From the NCBI GenBank assembly GCA_964493505.1, contig CAZBNP010000010.1, forward strand, positions 62,001 to 126,000: a DNA stretch of 64,000 bases, written 5' to 3'. Under the pieces are notes generated by a model, which had not been told where the DNA came from, did no database searches, and worked only from the letters and a program-made list of their open reading frames with translations. Every line of letters begins with the position of its first letter. Within the stretch, counting starts at the first letter, position 1. Below, in pieces: positions 1-7,753 of the stretch. The stretch comes from Chryseosolibacter sp964493505 (GTDB lineage: Bacteria > Bacteroidota > Bacteroidia > Cytophagales > Cyclobacteriaceae). Made by a program: the position numbers and the translations under genes.

Positions 1-658
1 TAGGCCAGAGAGGTCCCGTTTCGGTAGGATGGCTACCACCAAAGGTTTCGTCACTCGCATTGGATACGCTATTGCCTGTATAGAAAATGTCGATATGCGG
101 AATGAATTCAGTATACGCCGCGCTATTGCGTAAGTTCCAGCCACTATATCCCTCGGGAATGTCCAAATCCCAACGGCCGAAGAAGGCGGCACTGTTATTT
201 CCACCCAGAATAATCTCAGCAACAGCAGTCAGTTCTTTTGACGGAGGAATAATTTTTGAAATATTAACAGTCAACGTAGCCGTTGCCGATTGTTCATTCT
301 GATCGGTTACCTCTACTTTCACTTCGAAAGACTTGTCTTGAAAAGGAATGGCCAGTATAACCTGACGATTGCTTGATGTGCCGGAAGCGCTGGAAATTGC
401 TTCAGAGACCCCGTCAACAGTTTGGACGAGTGTTTCGATCGATCCAGGGGCCGTCACTGTGTAATTAATCAATACGGTTGAATCCTTTGTAACAGCAACA
501 TCAAGTGCATTGTTTGCAATGGTTAGTCCCGGCGCTGTAAAAGAGATCGTCGGAGCATCCGGAACCACGGGATCGCTGTCATCATCACTACAACTAGCGA
601 ATACTATTGCGAGGCATGATACGGCGGCCGGCAAAAATCTGGTAAATAACTGTTTCAT
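1..658 (-). CDS. Small surface lipoprotein with Ig-like N-terminal module, partial at window edge
   Basis: The reading frame starts at ATG 656-658 and stays open to base 1, so the C-terminus lies outside the window (about 219 codons visible). It begins with a lipoprotein signal peptide (MKQLFTRFLPAAVSCLAIVF) and a lipobox ending in ASC followed by DDDSD, which suits an outer-membrane lipoprotein. Residues about 35-130 form an Ig-like module (VTKDSTV, then VDGVSEAISS, then VKVEVTD) that recurs in the genes at 13563-15008 and 17656-18516. The stretch after that (FGRWDLDIPEGYSGW) matches the C-terminal part of the 17656-18516 protein, so the two are close paralogues. Function is unknown. The family looks like an accessory surface protein of SusC/D loci, and a glycan-binding role is an inference. 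Confidence 0.8.
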   Translation of the reverse strand, partial: MKQLFTRFLPAAVSCLAIVFASCSDDDSDPVVPDAPTISFTAPGLTIANNALDVAVTKDSTVLINYTVTAPGSIETLVQTVDGVSEAISSASGTSSNRQVILAIPFQDKSFEVKVEVTDQNEQSATATLTVNISKIIPPSKELTAVAEIILGGNNSAAFFGRWDLDIPEGYSGWNLRNSAAYTEFIPHIDIFYTGNSVSNASDETFGGSHPTETGPLWP

Positions 659-988
659 AGATACTTAGAGTTAGTGTTAAATTTGTTCAGTTTTGATTTA
701 TGTACGATTACTCATGAAACGAAAGGATTATAAAAGGTTTTGGTACATTTATACCCTTCCTAACATTAATTTTATATCAATTTTACGGATTATTAAGAAA
801 ACGACAAGGTTTTAACAGGAAAATTTTATCGAATTCTTGAAAATAGGCCAATAGAGAAGTAAACGAAAGTATTTATCGCTAAAAATTCTCCCTAATATTT
901 AGGAATAGCCAGAGCGGCCGTAAATGATACTGTGAGATTTCTCAGAGAAGATCCGACATCCGATATCGGAGTGTATCAGGAGTAGTTC
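659..988. other. AT-rich intergenic region
   Basis: About 330 bases lie between the GH140-like gene and the lipoprotein start at 658. The region is AT-rich and probably holds the promoter and leader of the left-edge lipoprotein. I saw no clear TAnnTTTG-type Bacteroidota -7 element on the minus strand, no RNA gene and no convincing coding remnant. Confidence 0.5.
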
Positions 989-2599
989 TTACTCCCCCAT
1001 AATCAGCAACACCCAGTCTCCGCCCGTATCGGAGGGACGGAAAAGGTGCACACCGCGATTCTCCGCCAGCGCCTGCACCGGCAGGTATTCGTTCGTCCGT
1101 GGGTTAAACCATTGTGCCCGGAGGTTACCGCTGAAATCCGTCAAGTCGATCTCCGGAGCAGTACCCGCGGGTAAATACGCAACGGCAAGGGTGCCCGATG
1201 AATTCCGCGCCAGCGCCACCGTCTTGAGAATCTCTCTCTCCTGATTCAGAATCCCTTGATGGTACGGTTCCAACTCCCACCACTTGATCGACTGAAAGAA
1301 ATCGTGCATATATTGCATTTGAAAAGAGGAGTTCAGGGCCAGGGCGTCACGCCAATCTATCATCACACCGCCAACCGACAGTCCCCAATTCCACAACCCC
1401 AGCGCGCCGTATGTGTACCCTAACGCACCCGAGAGCCAGCTATACCATCCCAGTCGTCGCGCATCGGTATCCGTACCCTGATATTTAGGGCTATCCCCTT
1501 CCGGACTCCCGTGATAGAACGCTTCCCCATTAATTACGGGCTTGTGCGGCTCGCGCTTGTACAGTGACAAATGCCAGTTGATAGCCGTCCACACACAACG
1601 TTCCTTGTTTCCCCCGTTGTGTCCGGACTGGCACATGGAAAAGTCGAGGTAGGGTTTATCGTAGTAAGCTTCTGAATGAATGTTGATCGGTCGTGGGGAG
1701 GGAGTCCCCGGATGCTGGGTAATCAGGTGTCGCACGTCTATCCGGTCAATCTCCATCCCGAGTGTATCACTCTTCCCGGAGAACCGGGTATCCGATGAAG
1801 GCGAGAATATCACGAAATTACCCGAGAACATCGCCGTAAAATATTCCACGAAGGTCTGTCGCTGCTCTGCGTTGTCGATATAAAGCTGCCAGCCGGGAAT
1901 ACCGACAAAAACTATAACGATTCCTTTTTCATTTGCATAGTCTACTTTCTTTATGAGGTCTTTCCAGAATGCGGGATTGATCCTGTTATGGTAATCGAGG
2001 AACGGCTCATCCCCCGCCTCGTTCTTATCACCTTTGCTCCGCATCGTCTGGGCTGTCCAGCTACCTCCACGGTAGGGTGTAACCTGTACGATAGAAAAGT
2101 TCTTCCCGGCACGATCGTCAATATATTCCTTCCACTCGTCGTACGTGGAGCTCGAGGGCACGTTCCACGCCGTACAGCCCATCCACAGAAATGGCTTATC
2201 ATTGTCGTAAGCGAGATAGCGCCGGTTTTCGCTTACTTTGAGAAAGCCGTTCTGATAGAGCGGGTTTGCGCCGCTATACTTCTTCACTTCGACAACTCCT
2301 TTTTTACGTCGAAAACCTCTGTTCTTTTCATCCGTACTGTTAAGGACCCAGGACCATTTCCCGGGCGTGGGAAAACTAAAGCTCACGGAATAGTCCTGAC
2401 CCCCAACCCAGTAAGCATACGTCTCAAAGGCCTGGCCTTCGGGGCCGCTGAATTTCACTTTCAGCTTGACATCGGTATAGGGATTTTCGTAGGACCTTGC
2501 GCTTTCGAACGTTTTGGTCCATTTCTCCCAGGTGGAAACCTGTCCTTTCACCTGGAAAAACGTCGGCAGAATGGCAAAAAGCAGAAGTATTCTAAGCAT
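989..2599 (-). CDS. Secreted GH140-like glycoside hydrolase (DUF5060/DUF4038)
   Basis: This is a 536-residue protein with an N-terminal signal peptide (MLRILLLFAILPTFFQVKGQ). An N-terminal beta-sandwich of the DUF5060 type (about 20-110, with YWVGGQDYSVSFSFP) precedes a TIM-barrel-like domain of the DUF4038 type (about 125-440), starting at YLAYDNDKPFLWMGCTAWN. A glutamate in PVINGEAFYHG is a plausible catalytic residue. The C-terminal 90 residues look like the small beta-domain annotated as a putative collagen-binding domain. DUF4038 proteins include the GH140 apiosidases, but other substrates are likely in the family, so the exact activity is uncertain. The gene follows the aga-like cluster after a 208-bp gap with a terminator-like hairpin, so it may be a separate unit. 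A perfect inverted repeat sits 3 nt before its start. Confidence 0.8.
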   Translation of the reverse strand: MLRILLLFAILPTFFQVKGQVSTWEKWTKTFESARSYENPYTDVKLKVKFSGPEGQAFETYAYWVGGQDYSVSFSFPTPGKWSWVLNSTDEKNRGFRRKKGVVEVKKYSGANPLYQNGFLKVSENRRYLAYDNDKPFLWMGCTAWNVPSSSTYDEWKEYIDDRAGKNFSIVQVTPYRGGSWTAQTMRSKGDKNEAGDEPFLDYHNRINPAFWKDLIKKVDYANEKGIVIVFVGIPGWQLYIDNAEQRQTFVEYFTAMFSGNFVIFSPSSDTRFSGKSDTLGMEIDRIDVRHLITQHPGTPSPRPINIHSEAYYDKPYLDFSMCQSGHNGGNKERCVWTAINWHLSLYKREPHKPVINGEAFYHGSPEGDSPKYQGTDTDARRLGWYSWLSGALGYTYGALGLWNWGLSVGGVMIDWRDALALNSSFQMQYMHDFFQSIKWWELEPYHQGILNQEREILKTVALARNSSGTLAVAYLPAGTAPEIDLTDFSGNLRAQWFNPRTNEYLPVQALAENRGVHLFRPSDTGGDWVLLIMGE

Positions 2600-2602
2600 A
2601 TA

Positions 2603-2628
2603 GTCTTGTCTTAAAGATGAGACAAGAC
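2603..2628 (-). promoter_or_regulatory. Perfect 9-bp inverted repeat abutting the GH140-like start codon
   Basis: Bases 2603-2611 (gtcttgtct) and 2620-2628 (agacaagac) are exact reverse complements with an 8-nt loop. On the minus-strand transcript the hairpin would end 3 nt before the ATG at 2597-2599, where ribosome loading occurs. It could be an operator or a translational control hairpin. Confidence 0.5.
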
Positions 2629-2758
2629 GCAGACTAAAATACCCTCACAAAGGGCTAATTTTATTACCCGTGCCGGTTGTTCACTTCTCATACAATTCAG
2701 TCATACACCATCGCCCACAGCCGTAGCTATTCCCAAAAGAACGGCAACCTCTGCATTA

Positions 2759-2780
2759 TGCCCGAAGGCCGGGCTTTTTT
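2759..2780. terminator. Terminator-like GC-rich hairpin after the EamA gene
   Basis: The bases gcccg-aaggc-cgggc form a 5-bp GC stem followed on the plus strand by six T. On the minus strand the A-run precedes the stem and no U-run follows, so a termination role for the EamA gene (stop at 2808) is plausible but not typical. Confidence 0.4.
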
Positions 2781-2807
2781 GCGCAAGGATGTCTGTAGCC
2801 GTTGCGA

Positions 2808-3674
2808 CTACTTCGCCATAAGGAAAATTGCGATCAGTGCGAACACCATTCCTACCACGATCACAGCATGGGGAATAGTCGCATAGATGATCAGCGATAG
2901 GGCGATCGTAATCATCGGCGCTCCGGCGTTGGTCATCGGACTGACGATAATGGCCTTACCGTACCGAAAGGCGTAGACGAGAGACAATGCGCCTAAGGCA
3001 TTCAACACCTGAATGACCGTTGCCAGGTAGGGACCGGTGAGTCCCCAGTTTATAGGCAGGGTAAAGTCCGTCATTGCCAGCGCCACGGGTATCAGCGCGA
3101 GTGCTGTCACCGTCATATAAAAGAAGATGCTCGCACTTTCCATGTAGCCGTTTGCAGTCCTCATGAAGAAGGCCTGAACACCCCAGGCTGCGAAAACAAA
3201 AAGTGACAGCCAGATCCAGGTGTAACCCTGAAAACCTCCTTCGGCTTCCTGATATGACAGCAGGGGTATGGCAACGAGAGCCAGGGCGATCCCGATCCAC
3301 GACCGCGTACTGGTTCTCTCCCGCAGGAGAAAATAAGACATCAGTATCGTTAGCAACGGCGACAGTGAGATAATGGGAAACACGAGAAACGCCGGCCCAA
3401 TCATCAGTACATGAAACAGAACGATCTGGCCGATAGACCCGGTAAACCCGATAATTAGTCCACTTACTACCGCACGACGGTTTGTATCGAGTTTCCATCC
3501 GTTTTTTCGAAGCGAAAAGAAAGACGGAATGATCATTGTCAACGCCCAGACACAGTAGCCCAGCGTGGCAGGAAAGCCTGCTTTCTCAGGAATCTCGATA
3601 AGCGCTCCCCACACGCCCCAAAAGATGGTTGTGATAAGCGCGTAGGTAAGCCAGGAACGGGAGGTGGATTTCAA
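2808..3674 (-). CDS. EamA/DMT-superfamily transporter
   Basis: This 288-residue integral membrane protein has about ten hydrophobic segments, as in the drug/metabolite transporter superfamily with two EamA halves (ITTIFWGVWGALIE at the start, VYAFRYGKAIIVSPMTNAGA in the second half). The frame has no nearby ATG, and TTG at 3672-3674 is the likely start. It lies 38 nt after the aldolase stop on the same strand, so it probably belongs to the same operon. From context it may import the sugar or amino-sugar fed into the pathway. That is an inference, as DMT proteins have diverse substrates. Confidence 0.8.
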   Translation of the reverse strand: MKSTSRSWLTYALITTIFWGVWGALIEIPEKAGFPATLGYCVWALTMIIPSFFSLRKNGWKLDTNRRAVVSGLIIGFTGSIGQIVLFHVLMIGPAFLVFPIISLSPLLTILMSYFLLRERTSTRSWIGIALALVAIPLLSYQEAEGGFQGYTWIWLSLFVFAAWGVQAFFMRTANGYMESASIFFYMTVTALALIPVALAMTDFTLPINWGLTGPYLATVIQVLNALGALSLVYAFRYGKAIIVSPMTNAGAPMITIALSLIIYATIPHAVIVVGMVFALIAIFLMAK

Positions 3675-3712
3675 GGTGCTGGTCGTTAGTGGATGCCCTT
3701 CGGCGTTATGGA

Positions 3713-4531
3713 TCAGGGTGAAACTACGTTGAGTTTTTTGATGATCAGTGTCTTTACGGATTCGGTAGCTTTAGGAAAAACTTTTCGCAGATCGATTTCT
3801 TCGTTGTCGGACAAAACATCTTTCAGCGTCCGCATAAAAATATTTTTCGTTTCCGTTGCCAGGTTAACTTTCGCGATTCCACGTTGTATGGCTCCCTGCA
3901 ACTGATCGTCGGGAATACCCGAGCTTCCATGTAGCACAAGCGCCGCGTTTGTGGCACTGTGAATTTTCTCGAGCAAAGCGAGTTGCAGATTCGGCGTTTC
4001 TTTGTAGAAGCCGTGTGCCGACCCGATGGCAACCGCCAACGCGTGTACGCCGGTTTCATTCACAAAGCGCGCTGCTTCTTCAGGTTGTGTGAATGTATTG
4101 ACGACCTGCTCCTGTCCCAATTTTGCGACATACCCCAGCTCAGCCTCTACGTTGGCCTTGTAGCGCTCTGCGATGCGCACTGCTTCAGCGGTAGTACTGA
4201 CGTTTTCAGCGAAAGGTTTTTCGCTGGCATCTATCATCACAGAATCAAACCCAGCATCCAGGCAGCGTCGAACCATTTCGATGGAACTTCCGTGGTCGAG
4301 ATGGAGCCAGCCCTCTACGCCGTACTGTGCCAACGCCGCCCGCGCCATGCGCGTCGCAACCTCCAATCCGAGGTAGTGCACCGAGCTTTCCGATAGTTGC
4401 AGAATAATGCTCTTGTCTTTCTCCGCCGCGGCCTGCAGTACTCCCGAAAGGGTCTCAAAGTTATAGAAGTTGGTCGCGAGAAGTGCTTTCCCCTCACGGG
4501 TCAATTCGGCGAGTTTGTCCTGTAAGCGCAT
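3713..4531 (-). CDS. Class II tagatose/fructose-bisphosphate aldolase
   Basis: At 272 residues it has the size of KbaY/GatY/Fba class II aldolases. The zinc-binding histidines are visible in LHLDHGSS (His80), GSAHGFY (His173) and LHGSSGIP (His201), and Asp79 next to the first one is the usual catalytic Asp. The enzyme splits tagatose- or fructose-1,6-bisphosphate to DHAP and glyceraldehyde 3-phosphate in the cytoplasm. It starts 3 nt after the stop of the PfkB kinase, so translation is probably coupled. With the AgaS-like protein, kinase and DeoR regulator this fits the lower part of galactosamine or galactitol-type catabolism, so tagatose bisphosphate is the favoured substrate, although sequence alone cannot fix the C4 preference. 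Confidence 0.88.
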   Translation of the reverse strand: MRLQDKLAELTREGKALLATNFYNFETLSGVLQAAAEKDKSIILQLSESSVHYLGLEVATRMARAALAQYGVEGWLHLDHGSSIEMVRRCLDAGFDSVMIDASEKPFAENVSTTAEAVRIAERYKANVEAELGYVAKLGQEQVVNTFTQPEEAARFVNETGVHALAVAIGSAHGFYKETPNLQLALLEKIHSATNAALVLHGSSGIPDDQLQGAIQRGIAKVNLATETKNIFMRTLKDVLSDNEEIDLRKVFPKATESVKTLIIKKLNVVSP

Positions 4532-4534
4532 CGC

Positions 4535-5488
4535 TTATATCGTATAGTTAAAAGCTGATCTCGAAATTTCCTTCACGGTATCCAGGTTTTCAAACGCTTT
4601 AGTACCACCCGCGCGCGTGGTACTAACGGCGCCTGTAAGCGCAGCAAGCTCCAAACACTCATTCAGACTTTTCCCCTGCATCAGGCGATGAACAAATCCA
4701 GCGTCGAAACTATCTCCCGCGCCAATGCTGTCGACCACGTGGTCGTTCAGAAACGCACGTTGATGGATCGATGTCTCTTTATGATATAGCGACGCTCCTT
4801 CCCTGCCCTTCTTAACGACAAGAATATTCGAGTAGGGCCTCAGCGCCTCAACCGCTTCAGCGGTGTTCCGAGTACCGGTTATTGCGCGAATCTCTCCCTC
4901 GTTGGGGATAAAAACATCGACATCGGCAAGAAGCGTTTGGAAATCAATATCCCATCGTTCTTCAGGATCCCACTGCGGATCCAGCGAGGTAGTCAATCCA
5001 AGTGCCTTCGCCATGCGAAAAAGCTTATGCACATCCTTTTTAAGAGCGGTAGAAAGAAATATGGAGCTTACGTGAAGGTGGTGCGACTGCCGAAGTAGTG
5101 ATTCGGGAATGTCGTCCAGAGAAAATATCGACATCGCACCGGGATGGGTTACCATGGCGCGGTCTTCGTCGAAACTCAGGGCAAAGGATACACCCGTGCC
5201 CTTCTGTTCAGTGAAGGTGATAGGGGATGTATCGACACCCTTCGCCTTTAGCGCGTTGACAACGTAATCGCCGAAGTAATCGCGGGCCACAGTTCCCACA
5301 AACGCTACCTTCGTACCCAGCACGCTGAGGTTACTCGCGAAAATGGCCGAACTGCTTCCCAGTGTAATTGTCATCTGGTCGGCGATCACCTCTTTCCCCA
5401 GGGCCGGAAATTTATTGAACTGATTGAGGATAATGTCGACATTCAGTTCGCCGGCAACTACTACGTCATAGATCTTTTCTTTCGACAT
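4535..5488 (-). CDS. PfkB-family sugar (phosphate) kinase
   Basis: This is a ribokinase/PfkB-fold kinase of 317 residues counted from ATG 5486-5488; an upstream TTG in frame is less likely. The C-terminal signature DSIGAGDSFDAGF carries the catalytic Asp (residue 259) and anion hole, and the N-terminal part has the sugar-binding start VVVAGELNVDIIL. It would phosphorylate tagatose 6-phosphate (or fructose 6-phosphate) to the bisphosphate used by the aldolase immediately downstream. It sits 43 nt after the AgaS-like gene. Fructokinase or 2-keto-3-deoxygluconate kinase activity cannot be excluded from the sequence, but the neighbours argue for a tagatose-6-phosphate kinase role. Confidence 0.85.
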   Translation of the reverse strand: MSKEKIYDVVVAGELNVDIILNQFNKFPALGKEVIADQMTITLGSSSAIFASNLSVLGTKVAFVGTVARDYFGDYVVNALKAKGVDTSPITFTEQKGTGVSFALSFDEDRAMVTHPGAMSIFSLDDIPESLLRQSHHLHVSSIFLSTALKKDVHKLFRMAKALGLTTSLDPQWDPEERWDIDFQTLLADVDVFIPNEGEIRAITGTRNTAEAVEALRPYSNILVVKKGREGASLYHKETSIHQRAFLNDHVVDSIGAGDSFDAGFVHRLMQGKSLNECLELAALTGAVSTTRAGGTKAFENLDTVKEISRSAFNYTI

Positions 5489-5531
5489 GAACAAGTCGCT
5501 TTTAGCGTATTTACAACGCCCGGAATAGGGG

Positions 5532-6707
5532 TCAAGGTATGAAATTTCCCTTCAGATTATAAATCTTCACTCCTTCCACGACACGGGTGATCGCGCCGGT
5601 TACGGAGGGGGTGTCTGGGCTTAATCCGAGTTGAAGCGACTTATAAAACCCGAGTATCTGCGCCGGTAGTACCGAGCACACCGCAAGATACGACTCGTTC
5701 AGCGTGGTGCCGTTATCCGAAAGATAAAACGCGTAATCAAGTTCGATATCGGGCATCCGGGTCTCCATAACACCAATTTCAAGCATGGGATGGCGACCCT
5801 TCTTCATGGAGAGCACGGCGTCTTTCTCATACTTTGAAACATAGTCGACATTGGAGAAGAGGTAACAAACCAGCGTTGAATCATCGATAACCGCTTTGGG
5901 GCCGTGTCTGAATCCCAGGAAGGAGTCCTCCTTGCAAATCACCTGGCCATCGGTCAGTTCCTGAAGCTTAAGGTGTGACTCTTTCGCCGTTCCAAAAAAA
6001 GGACCGGAACCAAGGAAGACGGCGCGACTGAAATTCATTTCCGCCACCTTCTTCAATTCAGCTGCATAGTAGTCAATTATTTTCCTTCCATAACCAGTGA
6101 GAATATCAACCGATTTCTTCGCCAGATCCAGTTCATTGATTTCAGCTACCAGCAGACCCGCCAGCAACATTCCGGTATAGCTACTGGTCATGGCAAGGCT
6201 TTGGTCGTGCGCCTGCGATGGCAACGTGAGCACGTACTTGTTGGTTTCGACACCGTATCGCGCAAGCTTTCCCTCGGGATTGCAGGTCACTACCAAGTGA
6301 TAGCACGTTTTGCAGAGCTGATCGGCAAGAGCCACAATCGCCACACTTTCGGGACTGTTTCCGGACCTCGCAAAGGAAATAATGAGGGTCGGTATATCGG
6401 CCTGGAAGTAGTCGTGCGGATGGGAAACAAGGTCGGTGGTGGCAATCGCCTCCGTGAGAATTCCTGTCTTCCGCTGCATCACACCTGTAAGGGAAAGCCC
6501 GATAAACGCACTTGTTCCGGCACCGGTCAGGATAATCCGTCCTGAGTTTGAAAGAGCGGTCTTCAAAAAGCTCTGCAGCTCGTCACGGTGCGTGTTTACT
6601 TCGTGCCACACATCCTGCCAAAGGTCGGGTTGTTGCGATATTTCACGTGCAGTATGAATAGCGAAATTTTTGTTCAGGTCGGGCAATTCCACACCTAGGT
6701 ACTTCAT
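5532..6707 (-). CDS. agaS: AgaS-like SIS-domain ketose/aldose isomerase or galactosamine-6-phosphate deaminase
   Basis: This 391-residue protein has two SIS domains. The first carries ILTGAGTSAFIGLSL and SFARSGNSPES (about 57-125). The second carries FLGSGPFFGTAKESHLKLQE and SFLGFRHGPKAVID (about 230-285). That layout and length match AgaS, which converts galactosamine 6-phosphate to tagatose 6-phosphate with release of ammonia, rather than GlmS, since there is no glutamine amidotransferase domain. It is the first gene of the aga-like operon, 205 bp after the DeoR-type regulator. No GalNAc-6-phosphate deacetylase or amino-sugar kinase is visible in the window. Confidence 0.83.
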   Translation of the reverse strand: MKYLGVELPDLNKNFAIHTAREISQQPDLWQDVWHEVNTHRDELQSFLKTALSNSGRIILTGAGTSAFIGLSLTGVMQRKTGILTEAIATTDLVSHPHDYFQADIPTLIISFARSGNSPESVAIVALADQLCKTCYHLVVTCNPEGKLARYGVETNKYVLTLPSQAHDQSLAMTSSYTGMLLAGLLVAEINELDLAKKSVDILTGYGRKIIDYYAAELKKVAEMNFSRAVFLGSGPFFGTAKESHLKLQELTDGQVICKEDSFLGFRHGPKAVIDDSTLVCYLFSNVDYVSKYEKDAVLSMKKGRHPMLEIGVMETRMPDIELDYAFYLSDNGTTLNESYLAVCSVLPAQILGFYKSLQLGLSPDTPSVTGAITRVVEGVKIYNLKGNFIP

Positions 6708-6912
6708 AATAGCTTTCTTTCTTAGGAATAAAGTTAGGTAAAAAAACTTAAAATTCTTCGTTTTGTTACTTTTTTAAGTGATATCTTTTACTTCATTTCC
6801 TTTATTCTTACTTTATATTGCTTAATGTTGAAATTTCCATTTTATCTCCGGAAAAAGCGGCTAAACCACGCTTTTCCTTCTTAAGGCTGTTTCACCGCCT
6901 GTACATGTCCTG
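6708..6912 (-). promoter_or_regulatory. Intergenic region between DeoR-type regulator and agaS-like gene
   Basis: This AT-rich 205-bp stretch probably holds the promoter of the agaS-like operon. A TAACTTTA element about 25 nt before the agaS start resembles the Bacteroidota -7 consensus TAnnTTTG with one mismatch; no clear -33 TTTG was found at the right spacing. It is a natural site for binding of the DeoR-type regulator, but no operator repeat was proven. Confidence 0.4.
6850..6877 (-). terminator. Hairpin after the DeoR-type regulator gene
   Basis: Bases 6850-6859 (ggaaaaagcg) pair with 6869-6877 (cgcttttcc) around a 9-nt loop with one bulged base. It lies 36 nt after the regulator stop and would separate the regulator transcript from the agaS-like operon. 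Confidence 0.5.
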
Positions 6913-7704
6913 CTAAGCGATCAGCACCTCGATACCCATTCCCTCGAGTTTTACTTTCTCCTCGGCGAGGATTCCCTTATCCGTAATGAGCGTATGGATC
7001 TTTGTTACCGGTGCAATGAAAGCAAAACCCCGGCGCCTGAATTTGCTGGAATCCGCAACGACGATAACCCTTTTCGACATTTCTATCATCACCTGGTTAA
7101 GCTGTGCTTCTTCGATGTTGGGCGTGGAGAGTCCATGCCTATAGTCAAATCCATCCACACCTATGAAAAGCTTGTCGCAGAAGTAGTTTTTAAAGCCTTT
7201 TTCCGCCAACATGCCAACCAGCGAAAGCGAGTTCTTACGGAGGGATCCCCCGGGCACAATCACATTCACGTTCTTGTGCTCCACGAGATAGTGGGCCACA
7301 TTCACTGCATTGGTGATCACGGTAAGTTCTTCGAATCGCCCGAGGTTCTTGGCTATTTCGAATGTTGTGGATCCCGAATCAAGGATAATGGTGTTGCCTT
7401 CTTCTACAAGGTCAGCCGCCTTCCTGCCGATCTCTCTCTTCTCAAGAAGATGCTTCTTCTGTTTGGCCGACAATGAATAATCTACACCGACATGGTTTTG
7501 GACGATCTTCATCGCTCCACCGCGTGCGCGAAGGAGCATGTGTTTTTTTTCCAACTGCTCCAGATCGTTGCGAATAGTTACTGAGCTTACTCCTAACAAC
7601 TCGCTTAGGTCATTGACACTCACCTGTCCATTTATCTCAAGCTGGCTCAATATGACCATACGACGATCTACCGTCGATTTGGGCCCTTTACCGGTTACCT
7701 GCAT
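6913..7704 (-). CDS. DeoR-family transcriptional regulator (AgaR-like)
   Basis: This 263-residue protein shows the standard DeoR layout. The N-terminal helix-turn-helix (about 15-70) includes the region around NDLSELLGVSSVTIRNDLEQ. The sensor domain (about 85-255) has the family hallmarks DSGSTTFEIAKNL and VTNAVNVAHYL, and the C-terminal ADSSKF. Such proteins repress sugar-phosphate operons and are released by a phosphorylated intermediate. Its position directly upstream of the agaS-like, pfkB and aldolase genes, on the same strand, makes it their likely regulator, with an amino-sugar or ketose phosphate as probable inducer. That assignment is from context. Confidence 0.87.
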   Translation of the reverse strand: MQVTGKGPKSTVDRRMVILSQLEINGQVSVNDLSELLGVSSVTIRNDLEQLEKKHMLLRARGGAMKIVQNHVGVDYSLSAKQKKHLLEKREIGRKAADLVEEGNTIILDSGSTTFEIAKNLGRFEELTVITNAVNVAHYLVEHKNVNVIVPGGSLRKNSLSLVGMLAEKGFKNYFCDKLFIGVDGFDYRHGLSTPNIEEAQLNQVMIEMSKRVIVVADSSKFRRRGFAFIAPVTKIHTLITDKGILAEEKVKLEGMGIEVLIA

Positions 7705-7753
7705 AACAAAGAATTTCTAAACGAAACATTCATTTCAAATACGCCGGCGCGTT

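Noticed and set aside
1988..2614. 208-codon plus-strand open frame
   Set aside because: Antisense to the GH140-like gene and covering the inverted repeat at its start; no protein-like features.
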